Positions 1-7,997 of a stretch of DNA of 64,000 bases are shown here, one piece after another. The first letter of the stretch is position 1. Each line of letters begins with the position of its first letter. The stretch lies in NCBI RefSeq assembly GCF_023556335.1, contig NZ_JAIKTS010000005.1, positions 124,001 to 188,000 of the forward strand, written 5' to 3'. A model generated the notes under the pieces. It did no database searches and was not told where the DNA came from. It saw nothing but the letters and a program-made list of their open reading frames with translations. This DNA comes from Stenotrophomonas mori. Lineage in GTDB: Bacteria > Pseudomonadota > Gammaproteobacteria > Xanthomonadales > Xanthomonadaceae. A program made the translations under genes and the position numbers.

Positions 1-1
1 G

Positions 2-745
2 CTGCTGGACGCCTTCACGGTCTACGGCACCCAGCTGTGGTGGCCGCTGGCACCGCACCCGGCGATGTGGTCCAGCGTGTTCATCATCGATCCGCTGTAC
101 ACGGTCTGGCTGGGTCTGGGCTGCGTGGTGGCCTGGTTCGCCCGGGCGCGGCCGTTGGCGCAGCGCGCGTTGGTGGCCGGGCTGGTGCTCAGTTGCGGTT
201 ACCTGGGCTGGTCGTTGCTGGCCAAGCACCGGGTGGAGCGCGAGGCGGGGCGGGCACTGGCGGCGCTGGGCCTGGGCGACGCCCCGCGCTTCTCGGTGCC
301 GATGCCGTTCAACACCCTGTTGTGGCGGGTGGTGGCGATGACCCCGCAGGGCTACGTGGTGGGCGACCGGTCGCTGTGGGCCGACCGCGGGCCGATGCAT
401 TTCGAGGGCCATCCCTCGCAGGTGCAGGCGCTGCGCCAGGCAGCGTCGATTCCCGCGGTGGCGCGGCTGCACTGGTTCAACCGCGGCTTCATGCGTGCGC
501 AGGTGGTCGACGGCGAGCTGGTGCTCAGCGATCTGCGCATGGGGCTGGAACCGGACTACAACTTCAGTTTCGCCGTGGCCCGTGAGGCCGAGGGCGGGTG
601 GGAGGCGATCCCGCCAAGGCAGCTGCGCCCGGTCTATCGCGAGGCGGGAGGGCGGGCGCTGCTCCTGCAGCGGCTGCGGGAGATGGAATGGCGTATCTGG
701 AACGAGCCGATGGCAGGCGCGGCGGGGGACGGAAACGGCGGGTAA
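2..745 (+). CDS. YdjM-like membrane-bound metal-dependent hydrolase (DUF457), 5'-truncated by window edge
   Basis: The reading frame is open from the first bases of the window, so the start lies upstream; 247 residues are visible. It opens with LLDAFTVYGTQLWWPL, which matches the Asp/Thr-rich segment typical of the YdjM/DUF457 family of inner-membrane proteins. Two hydrophobic stretches follow (roughly residues 23-45 and 50-70), then a soluble C-terminal domain of about 170 residues. Family knowledge: these proteins are annotated as metal-dependent hydrolases, and E. coli YdjM is a LexA-regulated inner-membrane protein; the true substrate is unknown. The metal-binding His residues expected near the N-terminus are outside the window, so activity cannot be judged. 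Confidence 0.8.
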   Translation: MLDAFTVYGTQLWWPLAPHPAMWSSVFIIDPLYTVWLGLGCVVAWFARARPLAQRALVAGLVLSCGYLGWSLLAKHRVEREAGRALAALGLGDAPRFSVPMPFNTLLWRVVAMTPQGYVVGDRSLWADRGPMHFEGHPSQVQALRQAASIPAVARLHWFNRGFMRAQVVDGELVLSDLRMGLEPDYNFSFAVAREAEGGWEAIPPRQLRPVYREAGGRALLLQRLREMEWRIWNEPMAGAAGDGNGG

Positions 746-771
746 GCGGGGGAGGTCATTGTTCTTTATTT

Positions 772-804
772 GGAACAAATGGTAATTTATATGATGTTTG
801 TTCC
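772..804. promoter_or_regulatory. Perfect 8-bp inverted repeat, candidate operator/promoter of the nitroreductase gene
   Basis: GGAACAAA at 772-779 and TTTGTTCC at 797-804 form a perfect inverted repeat with a 17-bp AT-rich spacer, in a region that stands out against the GC-rich surroundings. A -10-like hexamer TATGAT (790-795) lies between the arms. The next start codon is at 879. The symmetry suggests a dimeric regulator (TetR, MarR or HxlR type), but no regulator gene is adjacent. Confidence 0.5.
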
Positions 805-878
805 GTTTGTGTTGGCAATTAAGATGGCTCCGTCTTCCCGAACGGCCTGTCCGGCCGCTTCCTTCTTCCGGAGTCCCC

Positions 879-1478
879 ATGAACAGCCAAGCCATTGCCC
901 TGTACAAGAAACGTCGTTCCCAATACGCGCTCGGCCGTGAACTGCCGATCGGCAGGGACGAGGCCACCCAGCTGATCAAGCATGCGGTGCGTGAAGCGCC
1001 CTCGGCATTCAACGCGCAGTCCTCGCGCTCGCTGATCCTGCATGGCGCGCACAGCGTGAAGTTCTGGGGGCTGGCCAAGGACGCGCTGCGGCGGATCGTT
1101 CCGGCCGACGCCTTCGCGGCCACCGAGGCCAAGCTGGACAGCTTCGCCGCCGGTGCCGGCACGGTGCTGTTCTTCGTTGACAGCACCGTGGTCCAGGGCC
1201 TGCAGGAGAAATTCCCGCTGTATGCCGACAATTTCCCGGTCTGGGGCGAGCAGTCCAACGGCATGGCCCAGTTCGCGGTCTGGACCGCCCTGGCCGATGC
1301 CGGCATCGGCGCCAGCCTGCAGCATTACAACCCGCTGGTGGACGAGGCGGTGCGCCACGAATGGGGCATTCCGGAAAGCTGGACCCTGCGCGCGCAGATG
1401 CCGTTCGGGTCGCACCAGGGCGGCTTCGGTGAAAAGGCCTACATCGACGACGACGCCCGCTTCAAGGTTTTCGCCTGA
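879..1478 (+). CDS. Nitroreductase family protein (Hbn1/Frm2-like FMN oxidoreductase)
   Basis: This 199-residue protein matches the short nitroreductases of the Hbn1/Frm2 type, which use FMN and NAD(P)H to reduce nitro or quinone-like compounds in the cytoplasm. Diagnostic features are the N-terminal helix with RRSQYALG, the FMN-contact segment APSAFNAQSSR (around residues 45-55), and the C-terminal half with MAQFAVWTALADAGIGASLQHYNP. The ATG at 879 was chosen over the upstream frame opening at 798 because it gives the usual family length and leaves the palindrome at 772-804 upstream as a regulatory site. It is a single-gene unit, followed by a terminator hairpin. Confidence 0.88.
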   Translation: MNSQAIALYKKRRSQYALGRELPIGRDEATQLIKHAVREAPSAFNAQSSRSLILHGAHSVKFWGLAKDALRRIVPADAFAATEAKLDSFAAGAGTVLFFVDSTVVQGLQEKFPLYADNFPVWGEQSNGMAQFAVWTALADAGIGASLQHYNPLVDEAVRHEWGIPESWTLRAQMPFGSHQGGFGEKAYIDDDARFKVFA

Positions 1479-1513
1479 CCGTTCCGGCGCGCTCCTCCCC
1501 CCGCGCCGCTCCG

Positions 1514-1542
1514 GGCCCGCCTGCACTGCCGGCGGGCCTTTC
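1514..1542 (+). terminator. Intrinsic terminator after the nitroreductase gene
   Basis: GGCCCGCC (1514-1521) pairs perfectly with GGCGGGCC (1531-1538) across a 9-nt loop and is followed by TTTCT. It lies 36 bp after the stop codon. Confidence 0.7.
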
Positions 1543-1605
1543 TGCATTCGAGGAACTCGTCGCGGGCTCGACCGGGTGTTGCCCGATGCCGCAGACCTCG
1601 GTTGG

Positions 1606-1826
1606 CTTGTGGAACGGGGTCCTGCCCGCCGGGGCTTTGCCGGTCGGGCGCCGCCGGGCGATGCCCGGCGCTACAGAATGCCGGGACGTTGTAGAGCGGG
1701 GCCCCGCCCCGCTGGGGCTTTGCCGATAGGGCGCCGCCGGGCAATGCCCGGCGCTACAGAATGCCGGGGCGCTGTAGAGCGGGGCCCCGCCCCGCTGGGG
1801 CTTTGCCGGCCAGGCGCCGCCGGGCA
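1606..1826. repeat. Tandem array of GTAG-type REP dimers (SMAG-like), period 83 bp
   Basis: Three imperfect copies are arranged with an 83-bp period. The best copy (1691-1757) begins GTAGAGCGGGGC, folds through a GC-rich hairpin, continues through a short spacer and ends with a second hairpin closing in CTAC, so that GTAG tags face outward at both ends. The first and third copies are degenerate. Family knowledge: GTAG-tagged stem-loops are known in Stenotrophomonas maltophilia as SMAG elements and are mobilised by RAYT transposases; none is encoded in the window. The array fills the gap between two convergent genes. Confidence 0.8.
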
Positions 1827-1860
1827 ACGCAGCGCGGGTGGCACGGGCCCCGGGCCGGCG

Positions 1861-2859
1861 TCAGGCGGCGGCCTGCGGTTGTCCGGCAATCAGGCCGTCG
1901 AAGTAGTCGCGGGTCAGGCGCAGCTGCGCGTCGGCGGTTTCGGCGGCGTTGACCACGGCGCGGAAGGCGGCGTTCTCCGGTCGGTCCTTCGCATACCAGC
2001 CGAGGTGCTTGCGGGCGATGCGCACGCCCTGTGGCTCGCCATAGAAGGCGTGCAGGTCGGCGAGGTGGCCGAGCAGGATGTCGCGGACCTCCTGCAGCGA
2101 CGGCGGCGGCAGTTCCTCGCCGGTCGCCAGGTAGTGGGCGATCTCGCGGAAGATCCATGGCCGGCCCTGTGCGGCGCGGCCGACCATCACCGCGTCGGCG
2201 CCGGTGTGCCTGAGCACCTGGGCGGCCTTGCGCGGGGAATCGATGTCGCCGTTGGCCAGCACCGGGATGCGCAGCACCGCCTTGATCGCGGCGATGGTGT
2301 CGTACTCGGCGTGGCCGGTGTAGTGCTGGTCGCGGGTGCGGCCGTGGATCGCCAGGGCCCGTACCCCGCTGTCCTCGGCAATGCGCGCGATGGCCGGGGC
2401 GTTGCGCACGTCCGCGCACCAGCCGGTACGGATCTTCAGCGTGACCGGCACCTCCACCGCGGCCACCACCGCCTCGAGGATGCGCGTCACCAGCGCCTCG
2501 TCGCGCATCAGCGCCGAACCGGCCCAGGCGCTGCAGACCTTCTTGGCCGGGCAGCCCATGTTGATGTCGATGATCTGCGCACCGTGGTCCACGTTGTAGC
2601 GTGCCGCGTCGGCCAGTTGCCGCGGTTCGGTGCCGGCGATCTGCACGCTGATCGGCGCGGGTTCGCCGGTGTGGTCCATGCGGTGGATGGACTTGCGGGT
2701 ATTCCAGAAGCGCGGGTCGGAGATGGTCATCTCCGACGCGGCCAGGCCCGCACCCAGCCGCTTGCACAGCTGCCGGAACGGCTTGTCGGTGACGCCGGCC
2801 ATGGGTGCGAGCACCACATTGGGGGCGATGGTGTAGGGGCCGATCTGCATGGCGGGCAT
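1861..2859 (-). CDS. dusB: tRNA-dihydrouridine synthase DusB
   Basis: Flavoprotein that reduces specific uridines to dihydrouridine in tRNA using FMN and NADPH. The 332-residue length fits DusB (321 in E. coli). Visible signatures are LAPMAGVTDKPFR near the N-terminus, the catalytic cysteine in NMGCPAKKV (Cys103), the FMN/tRNA segment HGRTRDQHYTG and the phosphate-binding ANGDIDSPRKA and VMVGRAAQGRPWIF. The start is either the ATG at 2859 (MPAMQIGP) or the one at 2850 (MQIGP); I list the longer. In many proteobacteria dusB is followed by fis, but here the gene runs straight into a repeat array with no fis. Confidence 0.95.
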   Translation of the reverse strand: MPAMQIGPYTIAPNVVLAPMAGVTDKPFRQLCKRLGAGLAASEMTISDPRFWNTRKSIHRMDHTGEPAPISVQIAGTEPRQLADAARYNVDHGAQIIDINMGCPAKKVCSAWAGSALMRDEALVTRILEAVVAAVEVPVTLKIRTGWCADVRNAPAIARIAEDSGVRALAIHGRTRDQHYTGHAEYDTIAAIKAVLRIPVLANGDIDSPRKAAQVLRHTGADAVMVGRAAQGRPWIFREIAHYLATGEELPPPSLQEVRDILLGHLADLHAFYGEPQGVRIARKHLGWYAKDRPENAAFRAVVNAAETADAQLRLTRDYFDGLIAGQPQAAA

Positions 2860-3142
2860 TGTAGTGCGTGGCCCGGCGGGGGGCCGGTGCGCGCCCGGGA
2901 ACGGAGCGCGGGGCGGCCGCGACGGCGGCGGAGAACGCGCCGTGGCGGCCGTGGTGGTGCGGTTCCGCGCCCGGTCGCGGCAGGGCCTGCGCCGCGGGTG
3001 GCCGGAGAACGGAGCCCCGGCCGGAAAGGGGGCCACGCACCGGCGGCGGGTATGGCCGGTGCTTGCCGGGGGCGGTCCGGGGTGGGTGCCGATACGGGCA
3101 GGCACCCGCCGGAGCCGCCGCCGCGGTGCTCCGCGGGTTTCC

Positions 3143-4096
3143 TCAGCCGGCTTCGGCCGGGGTCAGCCGCGGCATCGATACCGCCGCGCCCTCGCGCTCG
3201 GTGGAGCGGGCGGCGTACTGGTTGGCGAAGCGCACATGCTTGATGAAGCCGGCCTCGGGTGCCTGCGCCAGCGAGGCGACCAGCGCGCCGTTGAAGGCGT
3301 CGCCGGCGCCGGTGGTGTCCACCACCTGCACGGATTCGGCGGCGACCCGGTAATAGGGCTGGCTGTCGCCGCGCAGGCGTTCCTCATCGTGGGAGACGAA
3401 TACGCCGACCGCGCCGAGGGTGACCACCACGGTGTTGCCCGACAGTTTGCGGCACAGCGCATGGAGGCTGGCGCCGTCCAGCGCGGCGACGTCGTCGGCC
3501 TCCACGCGTTCGCCGACGTGGCGGCCGAGCAGGGCGGCGAACTCGGTTTCGTTCGGGGTCAGCACGTCGGCGAGCTTGAGCAGGGCCACGGTCGAGGGCG
3601 CGTTGGCCGGTGCGGTGTTGAGCACGGTCAGCACGCCGGCCGTGCGGGCCGCCTGCAGGGCCGCCTCGATGGATTCGGCCGGTGATTCCAGCTGCGCCAG
3701 CAGCACCTTGGCGTTGCCGATCAGCGCGGTGTTGGCGGCGATGAACGCGGTGCCCAGCGAGGCGTTGGCGCCGGCACCGATGACGATGGAGTTGCGGCCG
3801 CGGTTGTCCACGTAGATGCCGGCGGTGCCGGTGGGTTCGCTGCTGGCCTCGGCGGCCAGGGTGATGCCGTCGGCCGCGGCGAGCTGGCGCGCCAGGGTGC
3901 CGCCGAGATCCTCGCCCAGGGCGCAGACGAAGGTGGTGTCGGCGCCGGCGCGGCAGGCGGCGACGGCCTGGTTGAAGCCCTTGCCGCCCGGGCCGGTGCT
4001 GTAGCGCCCGGCAATGGTCGCGCCGGCGGCGGGCAGCGCATCGCAGCGCCAGACGTGGTCGACATTGAAGGAACCGACAACGACAACAGAACTCAT
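3143..4096 (-). CDS. rbsK: Ribokinase (PfkB family sugar/nucleoside kinase)
   Basis: This 317-residue PfkB kinase phosphorylates ribose, or possibly a nucleoside, at the expense of ATP. It carries the first PfkB signature GPGGKGFNQAVA (residues 35-46) and the second, DTTGAGDAF, in which GAGD (263-266) forms the anion hole and Asp266 is the catalytic base. PNETEF, typical of ribokinases, is also present. The ATG at 4096 fits the family; the frame stays open upstream across the transporter gene only because of GC-rich antisense coding. It lies 176 bp downstream of the nucleoside transporter on the same strand, which suggests nucleoside/ribose salvage. A purine-nucleoside kinase activity cannot be excluded. 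Confidence 0.88.
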   Translation of the reverse strand: MSSVVVVGSFNVDHVWRCDALPAAGATIAGRYSTGPGGKGFNQAVAACRAGADTTFVCALGEDLGGTLARQLAAADGITLAAEASSEPTGTAGIYVDNRGRNSIVIGAGANASLGTAFIAANTALIGNAKVLLAQLESPAESIEAALQAARTAGVLTVLNTAPANAPSTVALLKLADVLTPNETEFAALLGRHVGERVEADDVAALDGASLHALCRKLSGNTVVVTLGAVGVFVSHDEERLRGDSQPYYRVAAESVQVVDTTGAGDAFNGALVASLAQAPEAGFIKHVRFANQYAARSTEREGAAVSMPRLTPAEAG

Positions 4097-4272
4097 GGAA
4101 TCTACGTCTCTAAGGTGGCCGGGGGGTGGCCGGAAGGGGGCACGCGCGACGGCGGTGGCGGCGTCCGTCGCCCGCTCCCGCGGACCGCGGCGGGCGGGAC
4201 CGCGGCGCCCCGCAGCGGTGGTGCGGGCATTGTGGCATGCGGCCGGCACCCGGTGCCGGCCGGGCAGCGTCC

Positions 4273-5571
4273 TCAGCCGAAGTGGGTGAGGACGCCGGCG
4301 ATCGTCGCGGTCATCAGGGTGGCGATGGTGCCGCCGAGGACCGCGCGCAGGCCGAACCTGGCCAGGTCCTGGCGGCGCTCGGGGGCGAGCCCGCCGATGC
4401 CGCCGATCTGGATGGCGATCGAGCTGAAGTTGGCGAAACCGCACAGTGCGTAGGTGGCGATCAGGCGGCCCTCGTCGCTGAGCATCACGCCCTCGACATT
4501 GCCCTTGAGGATCTCCGACAGCTGCAGGTAGGCCACGAACTCGTTGATCACCACTTTCTGGCCGATCAGCGAGCCGACCGTGGTGGCGTCGGCCCAGGGG
4601 GTGCCGATCACCCAGGCGAGCGGCGCCAGCACGTAGCCGAACAGGGTGGCCAGGTTGGTCGGCTTGCCCAGGGCCTGGGCCAGGCCGGTGACCTCGCCCA
4701 GCCAGGTCAGCGGCGCATTGAGCAGGGCGATCAGGGCGATGAAGGCCAGCAGCATCGCGCCGATGTTCAGCGCCAGCCGGAGGCCATCGCCGGCACCGGC
4801 GGCGGCGGCATCGATGATGTTGGAGGAGGTCTTCTCGACCTCCATCTTCACGGTGCCGCGGGTCAGCGGATTGCCGGTCTCGGGCACCAGCAGCTTGGCG
4901 ATCACCAGGGTGGCCGGGGCGGCCATGATCGACGCGGCCAGCAGGTGCTTGGCGTAGAACGCTTGGGCCGCGGTGTCGCCGCCGCCGAGCATGCCGACAT
5001 AGGCGGCCAGCACGCCGCCGGCGATGTGCGCCATGCCGCCGATCATCATCGTGATCAGCTCCGATTCGGTCATCTTCGGAATGTAGGGGCGCACCGTCAG
5101 CGGCGCCTCGGTCTGGCCGATGAAGACGCTGGCGCAGACGCTGGTGGTCTCGGCACCGGACACGCGCATCACCTTGGTGATGGCCCAGGCCATGACCTTG
5201 ACCACCGCCTGCATCACGCCCAGGTGGTACATCACCCCCATCAGCGCCGAGAAGAAGATGATGGTCGGCAGCACCTGGAAGGCGAAGATGAAGCCGTAGC
5301 GGCTCGTGTCCATCAGGTCGCCGAAGATGAAGCCGGAGCCCTCGTTGACGAAGCTGAGGATCTTGACGAAGCCGCGGCCCAGCCAGTCGAAGACGTCGCG
5401 GCCGCCGGGCACCAGCAGCACCAGGGCGGCGAAGCCGATCTGCAGGGTGATGCCGGTGGCGACCAGCTTCCAGTCCACCGCCCGCTTGTTGTTGGAAAAC
5501 AGCCAGGTGATGCCGATCAGCACCAACAGGCCGAAGAGGCCGAAGCCGATCCTGCCCAATCCTTCGACCAT
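4273..5571 (-). CDS. Concentrative nucleoside transporter (CNT family, NupC/NupX-like)
   Basis: A 432-residue inner-membrane protein with about ten hydrophobic segments, importing nucleosides with H+ or Na+. CNT hallmarks are the IGQTEAPLTVRPYIPKMTESEL segment (substrate and cation site), MIGGMAHIAGGVLAAYVGMLG, and the C-terminal CGFANFSSIAIQIGGIGGL followed by APERR. The start at 5571 (MVEGLGRIG) is preferred over an in-frame codon at 5598, since a GGGGAA Shine-Dalgarno-like sequence precedes it and the first transmembrane segment follows at once. It is divergent from the aldo/keto reductase gene and sits upstream of the ribokinase gene, so uptake and phosphorylation are probably coupled. 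Confidence 0.92.
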   Translation of the reverse strand: MVEGLGRIGFGLFGLLVLIGITWLFSNNKRAVDWKLVATGITLQIGFAALVLLVPGGRDVFDWLGRGFVKILSFVNEGSGFIFGDLMDTSRYGFIFAFQVLPTIIFFSALMGVMYHLGVMQAVVKVMAWAITKVMRVSGAETTSVCASVFIGQTEAPLTVRPYIPKMTESELITMMIGGMAHIAGGVLAAYVGMLGGGDTAAQAFYAKHLLAASIMAAPATLVIAKLLVPETGNPLTRGTVKMEVEKTSSNIIDAAAAGAGDGLRLALNIGAMLLAFIALIALLNAPLTWLGEVTGLAQALGKPTNLATLFGYVLAPLAWVIGTPWADATTVGSLIGQKVVINEFVAYLQLSEILKGNVEGVMLSDEGRLIATYALCGFANFSSIAIQIGGIGGLAPERRQDLARFGLRAVLGGTIATLMTATIAGVLTHFG

Positions 5572-5756
5572 GAGTAGTTCCCCGGGGCCAGCCTGCAAAA
5601 GCCGAAAGCCTAGTGCAGCGGCCTGTGGCCGGCAACAACGGCGTCGCCGGAGGCGCCCGCCGGACCCCGCTGCGCGGGCGGGCCGGGCGGGGCCCGGAGG
5701 TACACTGGGCGCCCGCTCCGCGCCCCCCGCGCCGGGGCGTCCACCAGGAGCCTGTC

Positions 5757-6728
5757 ATGCACTACCGCCGTCTGGGGGCCTCCGGCCTGCAGCTTTCCGC
5801 CCTGTCCTTCGGCACCTGGGTCACCTTCGGCAGCCAGATCGCCCGGGGCGAAGCCCGCAACCTGATCGCCGCGGCCTGGGACAACGGGGTCAACTTCTTC
5901 GACAACGCCGAGGTTTACGCGCAGGGCCGCGCCGAGGAGGTGATGGGCGACGTGATCGTCGACCTGCGGCTGCCGCGCGACGGCTACTGCGTTTCCAGCA
6001 AGGTGTTCTTCGGCGCCGCCGATGCGCCGAACCCGCTGCAGCGCGGGCTGTCCCGCAAGCATGTGCACGATGCCTGCCATGCCGCGCTCAAGCGCCTGCG
6101 GGTGGACTACCTGGACCTGTATTACTGCCACCGCCCGGACCCGGAAACGCCCATCGCCGAGACCGTGCAGGCGATGGATGCGCTGATCCGCCAGGGCAAG
6201 GTGCTGTACTGGGGCACCTCGGAATGGTCCGCGGCGCAGATCGCCGAGGCGGTGGCGTTCGCACGCGGCAACGGCCTGCAGGCGCCGACCATGGAGCAGC
6301 CGCAGTACAACCTGCTGCACCGGCAGCGGGTGGAGCAGGAGTATGCGCCGCTGTATGCCGATGCCGGGCTGGGCACCACGGTCTGGTCGCCGCTGGCCTC
6401 GGGCCTGCTGACCGGCAAGTACAACGACGGCATCGCCGCCGATTCGCGGCTCGGGCAGCCCTCGCTGGGCTGGCTGCAGCCGGCGGTGCTGGGCGAGCCG
6501 GCCGACGACCGCCTGGGCAAGGTGCGCCGTTTCACCGCCCTGGCCGCCGAGCTGGGTGAATCGCCGGCGCAGCTGGCGATTGCCTGGTGCCTGCGCAATC
6601 CACGGGTGTCCAGCGTGATCCTCGGCGCGAGCCGGGTGGCGCAGCTGGAGGAGAACCTGCGTGCGCTGACGCTGCTGGAGCGGCATGGCGAGGACACCTG
6701 GGCGCGGCTGGAGGCGGTGTTCGCCTGA
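5757..6728 (+). CDS. Aldo/keto reductase, Kv-channel beta-subunit-like (AKR6 type)
   Basis: A 323-residue NADPH-dependent oxidoreductase with a TIM-barrel fold. The N-terminus MHYRRLGASGLQLS and FGTWVTFG closely resembles bacterial homologues of potassium-channel beta subunits. The catalytic tetrad can be read as Asp in FFDNAEVY, Tyr in the same motif, Lys in SSKVFF and His in YYCHRPD. NADP contacts appear in WSPLASGLLTGKY and in VILGASRVAQLEENL near the C-terminus. The start at 5757 is supported by AGGAG at 5746-5750. The gene is monocistronic and divergent from the nucleoside transporter. The physiological substrate is unknown. Confidence 0.92.
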   Translation: MHYRRLGASGLQLSALSFGTWVTFGSQIARGEARNLIAAAWDNGVNFFDNAEVYAQGRAEEVMGDVIVDLRLPRDGYCVSSKVFFGAADAPNPLQRGLSRKHVHDACHAALKRLRVDYLDLYYCHRPDPETPIAETVQAMDALIRQGKVLYWGTSEWSAAQIAEAVAFARGNGLQAPTMEQPQYNLLHRQRVEQEYAPLYADAGLGTTVWSPLASGLLTGKYNDGIAADSRLGQPSLGWLQPAVLGEPADDRLGKVRRFTALAAELGESPAQLAIAWCLRNPRVSSVILGASRVAQLEENLRALTLLERHGEDTWARLEAVFA

Positions 6729-6800
6729 GGCGTGCGGGAAACCAGCGGGCCGTCCGCGGCCCGGCGGTGGCGGCGTTCAGAAAAAAGTTGCCGCGCCCCC

Positions 6801-6829
6801 TTGCACTGTAGATGAGAATCATTATCATT
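6801..6829 (+). promoter_or_regulatory. Fur box overlapping the hemP promoter
   Basis: GATGAGAATCATTATCATT (6811-6829) matches the Fur consensus core TGATAATNATTATCA at 14 of 15 positions. A -10-like TATCAT (6823-6828) lies inside the box and a weak -35 (TTGCAC, 6801-6806) is 16 bp upstream, so Fur bound here would block RNA polymerase under iron-replete conditions. The hemP start is about 27 bp further on. Confidence 0.85.
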
Positions 6830-6855
6830 AAATCCGTCCCCGCCACGGAACCTTG

Positions 6856-7056
6856 ATGATGTTCGCCCAACCCGTCCTGCTTCGCCCCCGCACGCTGCAC
6901 CTTCCGCAACGGCCTGCCCCGCAGCCGGTGGCCGTGGATGAGACCATCGACAGCGGCGCCCTGCTCAAGGGGCAGCGTGAAATCCTGATCCGGCATGGTG
7001 ACCGCGTCTACCGGCTGCGGCATACCAGCAACGACAAGCTGATCCTGACCAAGTAA
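6856..7056 (+). CDS. hemP: Hemin uptake protein HemP
   Basis: A 66-residue protein of the HemP/HmuP family. The C-terminal half, LLKGQREILIRHGDRVYRLR followed by TSNDKLILTK, is the family signature. Known biology: HmuP in alpha- and beta-proteobacteria acts as a small activator of heme-receptor genes under iron limitation. The start is one of TTG 6853, ATG 6856 or ATG 6859 in a row; GGAA at 6847-6850 fits the ATGs. The Fur box directly upstream is strong support for iron control. No heme receptor, heme transporter or TonB gene follows, so hemP is an orphan here. Confidence 0.9.
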   Translation: MMFAQPVLLRPRTLHLPQRPAPQPVAVDETIDSGALLKGQREILIRHGDRVYRLRHTSNDKLILTK

Positions 7057-7495
7057 TTCCCACGGCCCGGCCGCCCGGCCGGTGCCGTCATCCGCTCTCT
7101 CCCCCCTTGGCCGCGACCGGGCCGCTTCCGCGGCCCGGCCGCCAAGCCAAGGGTTCGAGCCCCGCGGGAGGGCCGGCCGGTGCCGTCCGTACCCGTGCGG
7201 CTGCCGGCGTTGCCGGGAAGCGGCCTCCACCGGGTGCCGCGTCCTCCGCCGCGATGCGGGCCGGCCGCGCTGCGTTGTTCCTGTTCCTCGTCGAGACGTG
7301 CCATGCGGGCTGCGCATGTGCGCGCCGCTGGGCGTGGCCGTCGTGTGGCCGCGCGCCAGCCGCGTCCGGACCCTGTCGCCGCGCGGGCCCGTCCCCGCGG
7401 CCGCCGGCGCCGGCGGGGAACCGTCCGCGCCGCTCCAGCGTGCAGCACCTCCACGGTGGCGGCCCCGGTCGTACGGGCTGCCGTCCGGTGGCCGG
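7057..7495. other. Gene-free 439-bp interval between hemP and the DUF486 gene
   Basis: A very GC-rich convergent intergenic stretch. Open frames on both strands are Arg/Pro/Ala-rich translations without family resemblance, so I call no gene. It contains one clear hairpin (7117-7138) and several weaker GGCC-rich inverted repeats. Confidence 0.5.
7117..7138. terminator. GC-rich hairpin downstream of hemP, candidate terminator
   Basis: CCGGGCCGC and GCGGCCCGG form a perfect 9-bp stem with a TTCC loop, 60 bp after the hemP stop. There is no T-tract, so function as an intrinsic terminator is uncertain. Confidence 0.4.
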
Positions 7496-7849
7496 CTATT
7501 CCTTGAACATCAACAGCGCGGCGACCGCGATCAACGCGAACGCGGCCCAGTGGTTCCATTTCAGCGGTTGCCCGAGGTACACCGCGGAGAAGCCGGCGAA
7601 CACCAGCAGGGTGATCACTTCCTGCAGGCCCTTGAGCTGCGGTGCCGAGTACACCGCCGCACCCAGCCGGTTCCCCGGGACCTGCAGGCAGTATTCGAAG
7701 AAGGCGATGCCCCAGCTGACCAGGATGACCGCCAGCAGCGGCGCCGAGCGGTACTTCAGGTGGCCGTACCAGGCGAGGGTCATGAATACGTTGCTGGCGA
7801 CCAGCAGCAGTACCGGGTAGACATAGGCGGTCAGGGGCGGGGCAGGCAT
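7496..7849 (-). CDS. DMT-superfamily small membrane protein (DUF486)
   Basis: A 117-residue integral membrane protein with four predicted helices. The DUF486 signature is present: ASNVFMTLAWYGHLK, then WGIAFFEYCLQVPGNRLG, the central QLKGLQEVITLLVFAGFS and a C-terminal LKWNHWAAFALIAVAALLMF. Family knowledge places these proteins among half-size drug/metabolite transporters, with no established substrate. The gene stands alone on the minus strand, convergent with hemP and divergent from the response-regulator gene. Confidence 0.88.
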   Translation of the reverse strand: MPAPPLTAYVYPVLLLVASNVFMTLAWYGHLKYRSAPLLAVILVSWGIAFFEYCLQVPGNRLGAAVYSAPQLKGLQEVITLLVFAGFSAVYLGQPLKWNHWAAFALIAVAALLMFKE

Positions 7850-7997
7850 TGGGCGGGTCCGGCGGGCGACGCCGCCAGCTTAAGCCGTGGGGCGGTATGC
7901 GCGGCGTTGCCCGCCCGGTCCGCCGATGGGCATTTCTTCACGTCGGGTCCACTCCGGATGCGGCATCTTTCACAAAGCTGAAGAACGTGGAGGCTCC

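Noticed and set aside
4097..5758. Fusion of ribokinase with an upstream 550-residue N-terminal region
   Set aside because: The upstream part is an out-of-frame reading of the nucleoside transporter gene; the ribokinase starts at 4096 with its standard N-terminus.
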